18,637 bases of DNA, taken from NCBI GenBank assembly GCA_030627725.1, contig DAOVSZ010000011.1, forward strand, positions 1 to 18,637, read 5' to 3'. Under the pieces are notes generated by a model that had not been told where the DNA came from, made no database searches, and worked only from the letters and a program-made list of their open reading frames with translations. This stretch comes from Desulfobulbaceae bacterium. GTDB taxonomy: Bacteria > Desulfobacterota > Desulfobulbia > Desulfobulbales > DAOVSZ01. Below, one piece after another: positions 1 to 6,323 of this stretch (the first letter of the stretch is position 1; every line of letters starts with the position of its first letter). A program made the translations under genes and the position numbers.

Positions 1-18
1 AATTCTTCCCGAAGCCAT
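1..18 (-). CDS. possible start of flgI (P-ring protein), cut by window edge
   Basis: Only the first six codons (M-A-S-G-R-I) would lie in the window, on the minus strand. An AGGAGG-like ribosome binding site sits about 3 nt before the ATG, which is close. The call rests mainly on context, because flgI normally follows flgH in flgF-G-A-H-I operons. Another ATG in a different frame (minus strand, position 47) is possible but has a poor ribosome site. Confidence 0.25.
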
Positions 19-102
19 TTCCCTCCTGCACCAAAAAAGTCACCCATCTTAACAAAAGACAGGTGCGGAATATTTTGCCTAGTCACGTTTCAGACACAGG
101 GT

Positions 103-816
103 CTAAAAAGGCCAGATGACATCGATGCCGCGTGCCAGCCAGCCGGGCCGCTGGTGGTCCGCAACCGTACCGGGGCCGCGGTACTCAATCCTGGCATCCG
201 CTATATAGGATGAAAGAACTGTGTTATCATGAGAAATGTCTTCCGGCCTGATGATGCCGGTCAGAATAATATGCTGCGTTTCGTTGTTCAGGCGGACTTC
301 CTTGTAGCCACGGATGCCGAGGTTTCCATTCATCGTTATATCGACAACCCGTGCCGAAATGGTCGCGGTCACGTTGCTGTCCCGCTTTGTTTCTCCGGAA
401 CCGCTGAAATCGCTTGTAAGCTGTGCCTGAATATTCGTTGCAGAGGGGGTGTATCGTGGGTTTTTCTCGTCCAGCCAGGTCTCTACGCCGAAAAAAGAGG
501 TGACCCCTCCTGTCATGCTGGAGTCCCGGTTTGCTGTGGTTGAGGCCTTCTTGTTCCCGCTTGATGTCTCAACGATCTTGACCAGGACGATATCGCCGAT
601 ATTGCGTGCCCGGCTGTCGCTGTAAAAATCAACGGACTGCTCGCTGAAGATCGCCCCTTCCCGCGGTTCTGCCCGAGACGAATTCACAGGGGGCAGACTG
701 TACCTCTGCGGCATATCATAGCCTGTTGTCGCAGCCTCGCGGTCAGCGCCCGTGCTCACACATCCGGTGTGAAGGGCAAAAAAAACTACCAGCAGTATCC
801 GGCTTATTCTGTACAT
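103..816 (-). CDS. flgH: flagellar L-ring protein FlgH
   Basis: FlgH is the outer-membrane lipoprotein that forms the L-ring bushing around the flagellar rod. The 237-residue product has the usual length. It starts with a basic residue pair, a hydrophobic core and a lipobox-like end H-T-G-C with Cys19 as the probable lipidated residue; His at position -3 is not the usual Leu. The body carries typical FlgH stretches: S-L-P-P-V-N, F-S-D-S-R-A-R-N-I-G-D-I-V near residues 64-77, and a C-terminal I-R-P-E-D-I and R-G-I-D-V-I-W-P-F ending. A GGGAG ribosome site lies about 9 nt before the ATG. It follows flgA by 39 nt in the flagellar block, so cotranscription is likely. Confidence 0.95.
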   Translation of the reverse strand: MYRISRILLVVFFALHTGCVSTGADREAATTGYDMPQRYSLPPVNSSRAEPREGAIFSEQSVDFYSDSRARNIGDIVLVKIVETSSGNKKASTTANRDSSMTGGVTSFFGVETWLDEKNPRYTPSATNIQAQLTSDFSGSGETKRDSNVTATISARVVDITMNGNLGIRGYKEVRLNNETQHIILTGIIRPEDISHDNTVLSSYIADARIEYRGPGTVADHQRPGWLARGIDVIWPF

Positions 817-855
817 GTCTTCTGTCTCCCAAGCCCCGGAGGGGGGAATGAATAA

Positions 856-1602
856 TTAAAAATCTACTTCAACCTGATCTTCGGTCACCACCTTGGCATA
901 TATCTCCCGTCGGCTCATCAGGTTCTTGATCTTCACAATTTCTCCGGCAGCGCCTGGGCTCCGCACCTGGCCTGGTGTTGTAATCGTGAAGTCTGCGGAC
1001 CGAGCAACAATAGTCACCAGGTCGCCGCGTTTTACAAGAGGAGATGCCTCAAGATTTTTGGCATAAAGCAATCCACCGGCGCGCATGGAAGTCTTCAGCC
1101 TTTTTCCGATTACAACGCCCGGGTCCCTGATAAAATCGGCGCCGAGCATTGAAACGTTTCTATGCACGACCTTGAGATCATTTTTTTGTAAAATCGTATG
1201 CCTGGAAAGCCGCCTTTTCACGCAGACGACATCATCGTAGAGCTGCAGGTCCCCGCTCATCTTCACTTCCCCGCACTCTTTGCCGTCCACCAGAAACATC
1301 AAGGCCAGCGCCTTTTTCCCGAGATAGGCTGCGTGCGGCTGCCGGAGGGTACGATACCCAAGGGCGCCGCTGGGAACGGTCAGGGTCTGCGGGGTGGTGG
1401 AAAAATTTTCAATACGGATGTTCTCTGCCGGCCACGGGGCTTTTTCCAGGATAATTTCTAAAAAAAACTTCTGAAAAGTATCCTGCCCCAGCACTTTCAC
1501 CTGCCGACCATCCGCACTCGATAAAGGCGGAAAGAAAACAAGAGCCAGCAGCACACCTGCAAGAGAGATATATCCTTTAACCACACGCATAAACAACACC
1601 AT
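856..1602 (-). CDS. flgA: flagellar P-ring assembly chaperone FlgA
   Basis: FlgA is the periplasmic chaperone that assists FlgI polymerisation into the P-ring. The 248-residue product has an N-terminal signal peptide (hydrophobic from about residue 12 to 27, probable cleavage after S-S-A at 30). A SAF-type region follows in the second half (about 130-190), then the C-terminal FlgA signature of V-K-R-G-D-L-V-T-I-V, G-A-A-G-E-I-V-K-I-K-N and V-T-E-D-Q-V-E-V. The ATG at 1602 directly abuts the flgG TAA stop (TAAATG), which suggests translational coupling. Met5 (position 1590) is an alternative start; neither has a strong ribosome site. Confidence 0.93.
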   Translation of the reverse strand: MVLFMRVVKGYISLAGVLLALVFFPPLSSADGRQVKVLGQDTFQKFFLEIILEKAPWPAENIRIENFSTTPQTLTVPSGALGYRTLRQPHAAYLGKKALALMFLVDGKECGEVKMSGDLQLYDDVVCVKRRLSRHTILQKNDLKVVHRNVSMLGADFIRDPGVVIGKRLKTSMRAGGLLYAKNLEASPLVKRGDLVTIVARSADFTITTPGQVRSPGAAGEIVKIKNLMSRREIYAKVVTEDQVEVDF

Positions 1603-2385
1603 TTATCGCTTCAGACTGTTGGCTATTTCAAGCAGCTGGTCCGCTGTTGTCACAGCCTTGGAATTTACCTCAAAGGCCCTCTGGGTAATGATCAGATTCA
1701 CCATCTCTTCAGCGACATCAACGTTCGAAGTCTCTAAAAAACGCTGTGCGATCGTTCCCATGCCGTCAACGCCGGGTTGCGCCTCAATCGCCTCTCCGGA
1801 GGCGTCTGTCACCTGAAAAAGGTTCCCACCCGTACTTTTCAGGCCGGCAGGGTTGATAAAATCGTGCAGGGCAAGCTGAACAGTGCCGATGGTGTCCTGA
1901 TTTTCGTCTTTGGCGACCAGGAGCCCTCCGGCGTCAACCGCAAGATAAATAGTCCCTTCCGGAATCTGAAACTCCGGCTGCATACGGTCCCCGTTGGAAG
2001 TAACGATGTAGCCCTCACTGTCCCTTTTAAAACTCCCGGCCCGGGTATAAAACTCTTCGCCGTTCCGCAAGATCTGAAAGAATCCCCTGCCTTCAATGGC
2101 AAAGTCAAGGTCGTTTCCGGTCTCGGTATAGTCCCCCTGGGTGAATATCTTCTGCACCGCGGTCGGCTTCACCCCGAGCCCCACCTGAATACCGGTCGGT
2201 ATCTGGCCGCCGTCTGCCGTCTCCGTGCCCACTGCCCTGATGTTCTGATAAAAAAGGTCTTCAAACTGTATCCTGCTTTTCTTGAAGCCCCCGGTGCTGA
2301 CGTTGGCAAGGTTGTTGGAAATAACATCCAGCTGCATCTGCTGTGCATTCAAGCCGGTCCGTGCTGAATAAAGTGCTCGTATCAT
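1603..2385 (-). CDS. flgG: flagellar distal rod protein FlgG
   Basis: FlgG builds the distal rod of the flagellar basal body. The 260 residues match the family length. The N-terminus has the rod/hook signature S-N-N-L-A-N-V-S-T-G-G-F-K-K (about residues 28-41). The centre has G-N-D-L-D-F-A-I-E-G-R-G-F-F-Q and F-Y-T-R-A-G-S-F, and the C-terminus has L-E-T-S-N-V-D-V-A-E-E-M-V and a heptad-like tail ending L-L-E-I-A-N-S-L-K-R. A GGGAGAG ribosome site lies just upstream of the ATG. It is downstream of flgF with an unusually long gap of 223 nt, and is followed without any gap by flgA. Confidence 0.97.
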   Translation of the reverse strand: MIRALYSARTGLNAQQMQLDVISNNLANVSTGGFKKSRIQFEDLFYQNIRAVGTETADGGQIPTGIQVGLGVKPTAVQKIFTQGDYTETGNDLDFAIEGRGFFQILRNGEEFYTRAGSFKRDSEGYIVTSNGDRMQPEFQIPEGTIYLAVDAGGLLVAKDENQDTIGTVQLALHDFINPAGLKSTGGNLFQVTDASGEAIEAQPGVDGMGTIAQRFLETSNVDVAEEMVNLIITQRAFEVNSKAVTTADQLLEIANSLKR

Positions 2386-2608
2386 TGTATTACTCTCCCT
2401 CGGTTTTTGCCCGAATGTGATTGTTTATAATTGATCACGGGGTATGGCTGCCAAAGAAACACCCCGCCCCCTAACTAGTAAGCTATTGCAGGGGCCTCAT
2501 ATCCGCGAAAGAGGCCTGTGAACTATAGCCCCTCTATGTGAACAGACCGATGACAAAGGAGATGGGGGTCCTGTGATGGCTTACGGTTGTTTTACGTCAA
2601 AAAGCCCA
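2386..2608 (-). other. 223-nt flgF-flgG intergenic stretch with a small hairpin
   Basis: This is longer than the other gaps in the flagellar block. It holds a 6-bp perfect inverted repeat (GGCCTC at 2493-2498, GAGGCC at 2511-2516) without a T-tract. No convincing sigma-54, sigma-28 or sigma-70 promoter and no reading frame was seen. It may be an RNA processing or partial termination site, or simply an unannotated spacer. Confidence 0.35.
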
Positions 2609-3340
2609 TCACCCTGTCAACTTTCCGACCCTGTTGATGGCCTGACTGTCGAGTTCATCCACGGTCTGGATAATCTTCTGCTGGGCCTGATATGCCCTGT
2701 GCAGATCGATCATCTCGGTCAACTCCAGGGTGCTGTTTACATTTGCTCCCTCAAGAAACCCCTGCTGCAGCCTGAAATCCTCTGAAATCCGCTCCGCAAC
2801 GGTCTCGTCAGTGAGTTTAAACAGGCTGTTTCCCTCTTTTTCAATATTTTCATAATTATCAAACGTCACAATCGCCAACTGATTGACAAGTTCACCGTCA
2901 ACAGTGATTCCACCGCCCTGATTTACCGATATTTCCTTACCGTTGACAACAACCGGCCCCCCTTCTCCAATGAGCAGATTACCGTCCGGCGTCACCATCT
3001 GGCCTTCGCTGTTCAGGTTAAAACTTCCCGACCGTGTATACCGTATGCCCTCGGGGGTCTGTATCCTGAAGAACCCCTCTCCTTCAATAGCTATATCGAG
3101 AGGATTTCCGGTCATTTCCATCGGCCCCTGGGAATGATCGCTGATCACCCGCATGGCCTTTCCTACCCGCTGCCGGTCATCATGGGCAGTGAACAGCATC
3201 TCCCAGAAGGTCACATTCTCCTTCTTGTAGCCGCTTGTATCAACGTTTGCCAGGTTGTTTGCGATCTGGTTCATCCGCTGTTCCTGGGCAAGAAGCGTTT
3301 CCACGCTTTCGACCAGGGCCATCCGGTTTTGAATAAACAT
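2609..3340 (-). CDS. flgF: flagellar basal-body rod protein FlgF (start revised)
   Basis: FlgF is a proximal rod component. The product (243 residues from this start) has the N-terminal signature I-A-N-N-L-A-N-V-D-T-S-G-Y-K-K, a central G-N-P-L-D-I-A-I-E-G-E-G-F-F-R and Y-T-R-S-G-S-F-N-L, and the C-terminal L-E-G-A-N-V-N-S-T-L-E-L-T-E-M-I-D-L-H-R-A-Y with a helical tail. The open frame extends to 3382. The ATG at 3340 is preferred because it has an AAGGGAG ribosome site about 6 nt upstream and begins with the usual short FlgF N-terminus. A sigma-54 promoter at 3375-3390 would also make position 3382 untranscribed. It heads the flgF-G-A-H block. Confidence 0.94.
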   Translation of the reverse strand: MFIQNRMALVESVETLLAQEQRMNQIANNLANVDTSGYKKENVTFWEMLFTAHDDRQRVGKAMRVISDHSQGPMEMTGNPLDIAIEGEGFFRIQTPEGIRYTRSGSFNLNSEGQMVTPDGNLLIGEGGPVVVNGKEISVNQGGGITVDGELVNQLAIVTFDNYENIEKEGNSLFKLTDETVAERISEDFRLQQGFLEGANVNSTLELTEMIDLHRAYQAQQKIIQTVDELDSQAINRVGKLTG

Positions 3341-3374
3341 TGCACGCTCCCTTTTTCTGTTTTCAAGTGTTTGT

Positions 3375-3390
3375 TGCAACATATGTGCCA
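3375..3390 (-). promoter_or_regulatory. sigma-54 (-24/-12) promoter of the flgF operon
   Basis: On the minus strand the sequence reads TGGCACATATGTTGCA, an exact match to the sigma-54 consensus TGGCAC-N5-TTGCA. The GG (3389-3388) and GC (3377-3376) are 10 nt apart. Transcription would start near 3364, giving a leader of about 24 nt before the flgF ATG at 3340. Sigma-54 control of rod and hook genes is well known in other bacteria with RpoN-dependent flagella; the activator here is not in the window. Confidence 0.85.
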
Positions 3391-3437
3391 GAAATCAAGC
3401 AAGCAAAACGCAAAACACCCATCAAGAGGGCACATAT
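3381..3437. repeat. 9-bp inverted repeat overlapping the sigma-54 promoter
   Basis: ATATGTGCC at 3381-3389 is perfectly complementary to GGCACATAT at 3429-3437, with 39 nt between the arms. The proximal arm overlaps the -24 element. The distal arm lies about 50 nt upstream of it. The role is unknown. Confidence 0.5.
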
Positions 3438-3534
3438 CGCTAACCTGTCTGAAGCTATACTACTTTTCTGATTAAATGGAGACGACACCGGCGGCAGTAT
3501 GCAGTTAATAGATTCCGGCGCTCTAAAGTGTGGG

Positions 3535-3559
3535 CAGTTTTTTCCTATTTAAAAAACTG
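3535..3559. terminator. AT-rich hairpin after the flhB-like gene
   Basis: CAGTTTTTT (3535-3543) pairs with AAAAAACTG (3551-3559) around a 7-nt loop. It begins 14 nt past the stop of the minus-strand flhB-like gene and could act as a weak terminator separating it from flgF. There is little GC in the stem and no separate T-tract, so this is tentative. Confidence 0.35.
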
Positions 3560-3572
3560 TGTGGATTTGAGG

Positions 3573-3869
3573 TTATCTTTTGTAACTTTCGTTGGTTCGA
3601 TAAATAAAGGCAAGAATTTCTGCGACTACCACATAGGCGGAGGGGGGGATCTCTTCGTTGAGATTAAGTCGGGAAAGGACCTCGACAAGATCAGCGTCCT
3701 CATGGATGGGGACCCCATGCTCTTTGGCAAGGGCAATGAGTCTCTCGGCAAGCTTTCCGAGCCCCTTGGCAACTGCGACAGGAGAGGCATCACGCTCCTT
3801 GTCGTAGCGAAGCGCCACTGCTTTTTTTCTGCCGTCCTTTTTTTTGCCGGGGCTCTGGTCTTTAGACAT
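3573..3869 (-). CDS. stand-alone FlhB C-terminal-domain protein (FhlB/YlqH-like)
   Basis: The 98-residue product resembles the cytoplasmic C-terminal domain of the flagellar export switch FlhB just after its N-P-T-H autocleavage site. It reads A-V-A-L-R-Y-D-K-E near residue 17, A-K-G-L-G-K-L-A, G-V-P-I-H-E-D-A-D-L-V and I-P-P-S-A-Y-V-V-V-A-E-I-L-A-F-I-Y-R. It has no membrane segments and no N-P-T-H, so it cannot be FlhB itself. Small homologues of this type occur beside flagellar genes in many bacteria and are thought to act with or in place of the cleaved FlhB domain in export switching. A GGAAAG ribosome site lies 9-10 nt before the ATG. It is upstream of flgF and divergent from queC. Confidence 0.85.
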   Translation of the reverse strand: MSKDQSPGKKKDGRKKAVALRYDKERDASPVAVAKGLGKLAERLIALAKEHGVPIHEDADLVEVLSRLNLNEEIPPSAYVVVAEILAFIYRTNESYKR

Positions 3870-3940
3870 TAAAAGAGACTTTCCTTTCCTTCAAAATTCG
3901 ACATTCGATAACACATAAAGTGCGCGGCAATTTTGTCTAG

Positions 3941-3969
3941 ATTCTACCGCAGGGATGGAATATTCACAA
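3941..3969 (-). promoter_or_regulatory. sigma-70-type promoter for the flhB-like gene
   Basis: On the minus strand, -35 TTGTGA (3969-3964), a 17-nt spacer and -10 TAGAAT (3946-3941) give a predicted start near 3934, about 65 nt before the gene. Two direct ATTCGA copies lie in this leader. Confidence 0.5.
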
Positions 3970-3986
3970 CATCGGCTTTACGCTTC

Positions 3987-4003
3987 TGCTATAATATATT
4001 ATA
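3987..4003 (+). promoter_or_regulatory. extended -10 promoter for queC inside a palindrome
   Basis: TGC-TATAAT (3987-3995) is a perfect extended -10 element, and a convincing -35 is lacking. The -10 is half of a 14-bp perfect palindrome (3990-4003), so a TATAAT also reads on the minus strand. A start near 4002 would give a leader of about 54 nt before queC. Confidence 0.5.
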
Positions 4004-4055
4004 TCTTACTTAAATACTTTCCGACTCAGACTTCATTCTTCTTCTGTTATACTCC

Positions 4056-4775
4056 ATGCCCGAAAGCTCGAACAAAACGTCTCCTGCCTGTAAAAACGCC
4101 GTTGTGCTTTTAAGTGGCGGGCTTGACTCCACGACTGTGCTTGCCATTGCAAGAGATGAAGGCTTTTGCTGCCACTGCCTCAGTTTTTCCTACGGCCAGC
4201 GACAGGCAATTGAACTTGAAAGGGCCGGTGAAAACGCAAAAAAGATGGGAGCGGCCCACCACCTGGTGCTGAATCTTGACCTGGACAAAATCGGCGGATC
4301 AGCGCTGACCTCAGGAATTGATGTTCCCAAGGGCAGATCATATGAAGAGATGGAGGCAGACATACCAGTGACCTACGTCCCATGCAGAAACACCATTTTT
4401 TTATCCTATGCCACTGCCTGGGGTGAGGTCGTGGGCGCGCATCATATCTTTATCGGTGTAAACGCCCTTGACTACAGCGGGTATCCTGACTGCCGGCCTG
4501 AATTTCTTCGCGCCTTTGAACAGGTTGCCAACCTGGGCACAAAAGCTGGAGTTTCCGGAGCCGGCCACTTCACGATTCATGCGCCACTCATGCATCTCTC
4601 CAAAAAAGAGATAATCATGAAAGGCACGTTCCTCGGGGTTGATTATTCGACCACCCACAGCTGCTACGATCCGAACGAAAACGGGATCGCCTGCGGGAGC
4701 TGTGATTCATGTCGCCTGCGCCTCAAGGGATTTTCAGAAGCAGGATTAACTGATCCGATTTCTTACCAGCGCTGA
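4056..4775 (+). CDS. queC: 7-cyano-7-deazaguanine synthase QueC
   Basis: QueC converts 7-carboxy-7-deazaguanine to preQ0 with ATP and ammonia in the queuosine (tRNA modification) pathway. The 239-residue product has the ATP-pyrophosphatase loop S-G-G-L-D-S at residues 20-25, then F-S-Y-G-Q-R-Q, T-Y-V-P-C-R-N-T-I-F-L-S-Y-A and N-A-L-D-Y-S-G-Y-P-D-C-R-P-E-F. The family zinc site is complete: Cys203, Cys213, Cys216 and Cys219. Length is at the upper end for the family. No Shine-Dalgarno sequence is visible before the ATG, but no better in-frame start exists. It is divergent from the flagellar block and 35 nt ahead of the nagZ open frame. No other queuosine gene is in the window. Confidence 0.96.
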   Translation: MPESSNKTSPACKNAVVLLSGGLDSTTVLAIARDEGFCCHCLSFSYGQRQAIELERAGENAKKMGAAHHLVLNLDLDKIGGSALTSGIDVPKGRSYEEMEADIPVTYVPCRNTIFLSYATAWGEVVGAHHIFIGVNALDYSGYPDCRPEFLRAFEQVANLGTKAGVSGAGHFTIHAPLMHLSKKEIIMKGTFLGVDYSTTHSCYDPNENGIACGSCDSCRLRLKGFSEAGLTDPISYQR

Positions 4776-4777
4776 CA

Positions 4778-4789
4778 GTAAGCGCTTAC
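4778..4789. promoter_or_regulatory. 12-bp perfect palindrome between queC and nagZ
   Basis: GTAAGCGCTTAC is a perfect palindrome with a central CG, a geometry typical of LacI/GalR-family operators. It starts 2 nt after the queC stop and 52 nt before the nagZ start. An operator role is an inference only; no such regulator is in the window. Confidence 0.3.
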
Positions 4790-4840
4790 ACCAGAATTAT
4801 AACCTCCGGCATGCATGGCCGGACAGGAGAACATATCTCA

Positions 4841-5842
4841 ATGAATTCCTTACCCTACCCGGACCTGGGCCGGCTTTTCATGATCGGTCTTCCCGGCCCC
4901 CGGCTCGATGATTCGACCATCCGCCTGATCAGGGAAAACAGAATCTCCAGCTTTATCCTTTTTAAAAGAAACGTGGAAGACCCGACACAGCTCAGCGAGC
5001 TCTGCACGGCGCTTACCACAACCTGTTCGGAAAAAGGTCTGCCAAAGCCCTTTATCTCGATAGATCAGGAAGGAGGAACGGTCACACGGCTTCCGCCTCC
5101 CTTCACGCAGTTTGAAGACGCAAGATCGCTGGCAAACTCCGATGATCCGGAAGACGCCTTGCATCGCTATGCCGCAACGTGCGCGGATGAACTCCTTGAA
5201 ATCGGCATTAACATGAACCTGGCGCCGGTTCTGGACGTCTGCCCTTCAGGCCGGAACCTTATAATGGAACGCCGCAGCCTGGGACAGGACCCAAATAAGG
5301 TCGCAGCTCTGGGACGGCTTGTGATTGAAACATTCCAGGAAAAGGGTGTTGCCGCCTGTGGCAAACACTTCCCAGGGCTCGGCGCGGCGAGTCTGGACCC
5401 CCATTTCGAACTCCCGATTGTTGATCATTCGTTGCAGACTCTGGAATCCATGGACCTGATTCCTTTCCAGGCAGCGATCAATGCCGGGATTGCGGCAATC
5501 ATGACATCGCATACCATATATAAAGGACTCGACCCTGACACTCCGGCAACCATGTCGAAAAAAATCCTCACCGGTCTGCTCCGGGAAAGGCTCGGATTTA
5601 AGGATCTCATCATAACCGACGACCTTGAGATGGGCGCTATTGAGAAAAACGGCTTTCTGGAAGAGGCGGCGCTCACATCCTTTCAGGCCGGCGCTGACAT
5701 TCTGCTGATCTGTCATGATCATACAAAGGTACTCCTGACGTACAAGCGTCTGGAAACAGCTCTTGCGAATGGCGAGATTCTTCCGGATCGACTACAGGCC
5801 TCTCTTGAGCGGATTGAAAGGGCCGGCAAACGATTTCTGTAA
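4841..5842 (+). CDS. nagZ: beta-N-acetylhexosaminidase NagZ-like (GH3)
   Basis: A cytoplasmic glycoside hydrolase family 3 enzyme that removes N-acetylglucosamine from muropeptides during cell-wall recycling. From the chosen ATG the product has 333 residues, the normal NagZ size, with no signal peptide. Motifs are D-Q-E-G-G (about 75-79), K-H-F-P-G-L-G (175-181), D-P-H with the probable acid/base His188, and T-D-D-L-E-M with the probable nucleophile Asp260. Two motif variants are visible: Leu replaces the His of KHFPGHG and Pro the Ser of DSH. The frame opens at 4811, but that ATG has no ribosome site, whereas the ATG at 4841 follows an AGGAG about 11 nt upstream. It is probably cotranscribed with queC. 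Confidence 0.9.
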   Translation: MNSLPYPDLGRLFMIGLPGPRLDDSTIRLIRENRISSFILFKRNVEDPTQLSELCTALTTTCSEKGLPKPFISIDQEGGTVTRLPPPFTQFEDARSLANSDDPEDALHRYAATCADELLEIGINMNLAPVLDVCPSGRNLIMERRSLGQDPNKVAALGRLVIETFQEKGVAACGKHFPGLGAASLDPHFELPIVDHSLQTLESMDLIPFQAAINAGIAAIMTSHTIYKGLDPDTPATMSKKILTGLLRERLGFKDLIITDDLEMGAIEKNGFLEEAALTSFQAGADILLICHDHTKVLLTYKRLETALANGEILPDRLQASLERIERAGKRFL

Positions 5843-5857
5843 GAGTTTTACCTATGT

Positions 5858-5880
5858 TAATAGTCCTTGGTGAACTATTA
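5858..5880 (+). terminator. weak hairpin after nagZ
   Basis: TAATAGT (5858-5864) pairs with ACTATTA (5874-5880), followed by CGATTTCTTT. The stem is all but AT-only, so termination here is doubtful. Confidence 0.25.
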
Positions 5881-5991
5881 CGATTTCTTTGCTGATCTTT
5901 TGCCGGCTTCCAAACGCATCTTTGGAGAGATTGTCATTTATTAGTAACTATTCAGGAGGTAGCGCAACAAACGTGGTCTAAACTGCATCCC

Positions 5992-6098
5992 GTAACTGTT
6001 CAGCAGTGCTTCAGATGTGCACAAGCAGGCTGACGAGCTATAGTTGGCTATGCGAGAAAGCCTGATCGTGTGCAGATGGAGTGCTGCTGAATAGTTAC
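5992..6098. repeat. 107-nt imperfect palindrome, dispersed-repeat candidate (copy 1)
   Basis: The left end GTAACTGTTCAGCAG (5992-6006) and right end CTGCTGAATAGTTAC (6084-6098) are inverted and differ at one base. Inner parts also pair (TGTGCACA against TGTGCA, CAGGCT against AGCCTG), so the whole segment can fold into one long hairpin. A shortened relative lies at 14046-14119, which supports a dispersed REP- or MITE-like family rather than a single-locus structure. No coding capacity was seen. Confidence 0.65.
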
Positions 6099-6145
6099 AT
6101 TTATTACAAAATTAACATTTGTCAGGATTGAATTTCTCTTCACCT

Positions 6146-6173
6146 TTGTGATACTATAAAATTTAGATATAAT
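6146..6173 (+). promoter_or_regulatory. sigma-70-type promoter for the HPF/cold-shock gene
   Basis: TATAAT at 6168-6173 is preceded by TTGTGA at 6146-6151 with a 16-nt spacer. Transcription would start near 6180. Confidence 0.55.
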
Positions 6174-6179
6174 AGGTGC

Positions 6180-6323
6180 GTGCCGTTTCTCTCCGGGAGA
6201 GGCCAGAACTCCTTGAAAAGACTGTGCAAAACAAATGGCGCTGTTCTTGAGGGAGTGGGAACCAGACTGATGTCCTGCCGGTGATGGACGGAAGCGCAGG
6301 AAAAAATTTCATGGAGGACATGC
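6180..6323 (+). promoter_or_regulatory. long structured 5' leader of the HPF/cold-shock gene
   Basis: About 144 nt separate the predicted transcription start from the ATG. Local pairings include CTCTC-CGG-GAGAG, ACTCC with GGAGT around the middle, GTCC with GGAC, and CCTGC with GCAGG near the end. The leader holds a possible 11-codon ORF (M-A-L-F-L-R-E-W-E-P-D). A second small frame overlaps the main start. No known riboswitch class was recognised. Cold-shock genes such as E. coli cspA have long thermosensing leaders, which makes this worth noting. Confidence 0.4.

Larger units (their letters stand above)
5843..6144. other. gene-free stretch between nagZ and the HPF-like gene's promoter
   Basis: No coding region is supported here. 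Contents in order are the weak nagZ hairpin, a GTAACTATTCAG motif at 5944-5955 that matches the ends of the palindromic element, and the 107-nt palindrome at 5992-6098. The promoter and leader of the next gene follow. Confidence 0.6.

Noticed and set aside
229..543. Plus-strand frames opposite flgH, flgG and flgF, and the many similar antisense frames elsewhere
   Set aside because: They are mirror frames of clearly conserved genes without their own ribosome sites or family signatures.
3341..3382. N-terminal extension of FlgF
   Set aside because: It begins inside the sigma-54 promoter and lacks a ribosome site; the ATG at 3340 has one.
6260..6300. Fluoride riboswitch (CTGATG and GGTGATGG seen in the leader)
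   Set aside because: The conserved blocks are in reversed order and the pseudoknot pairing partners are missing.
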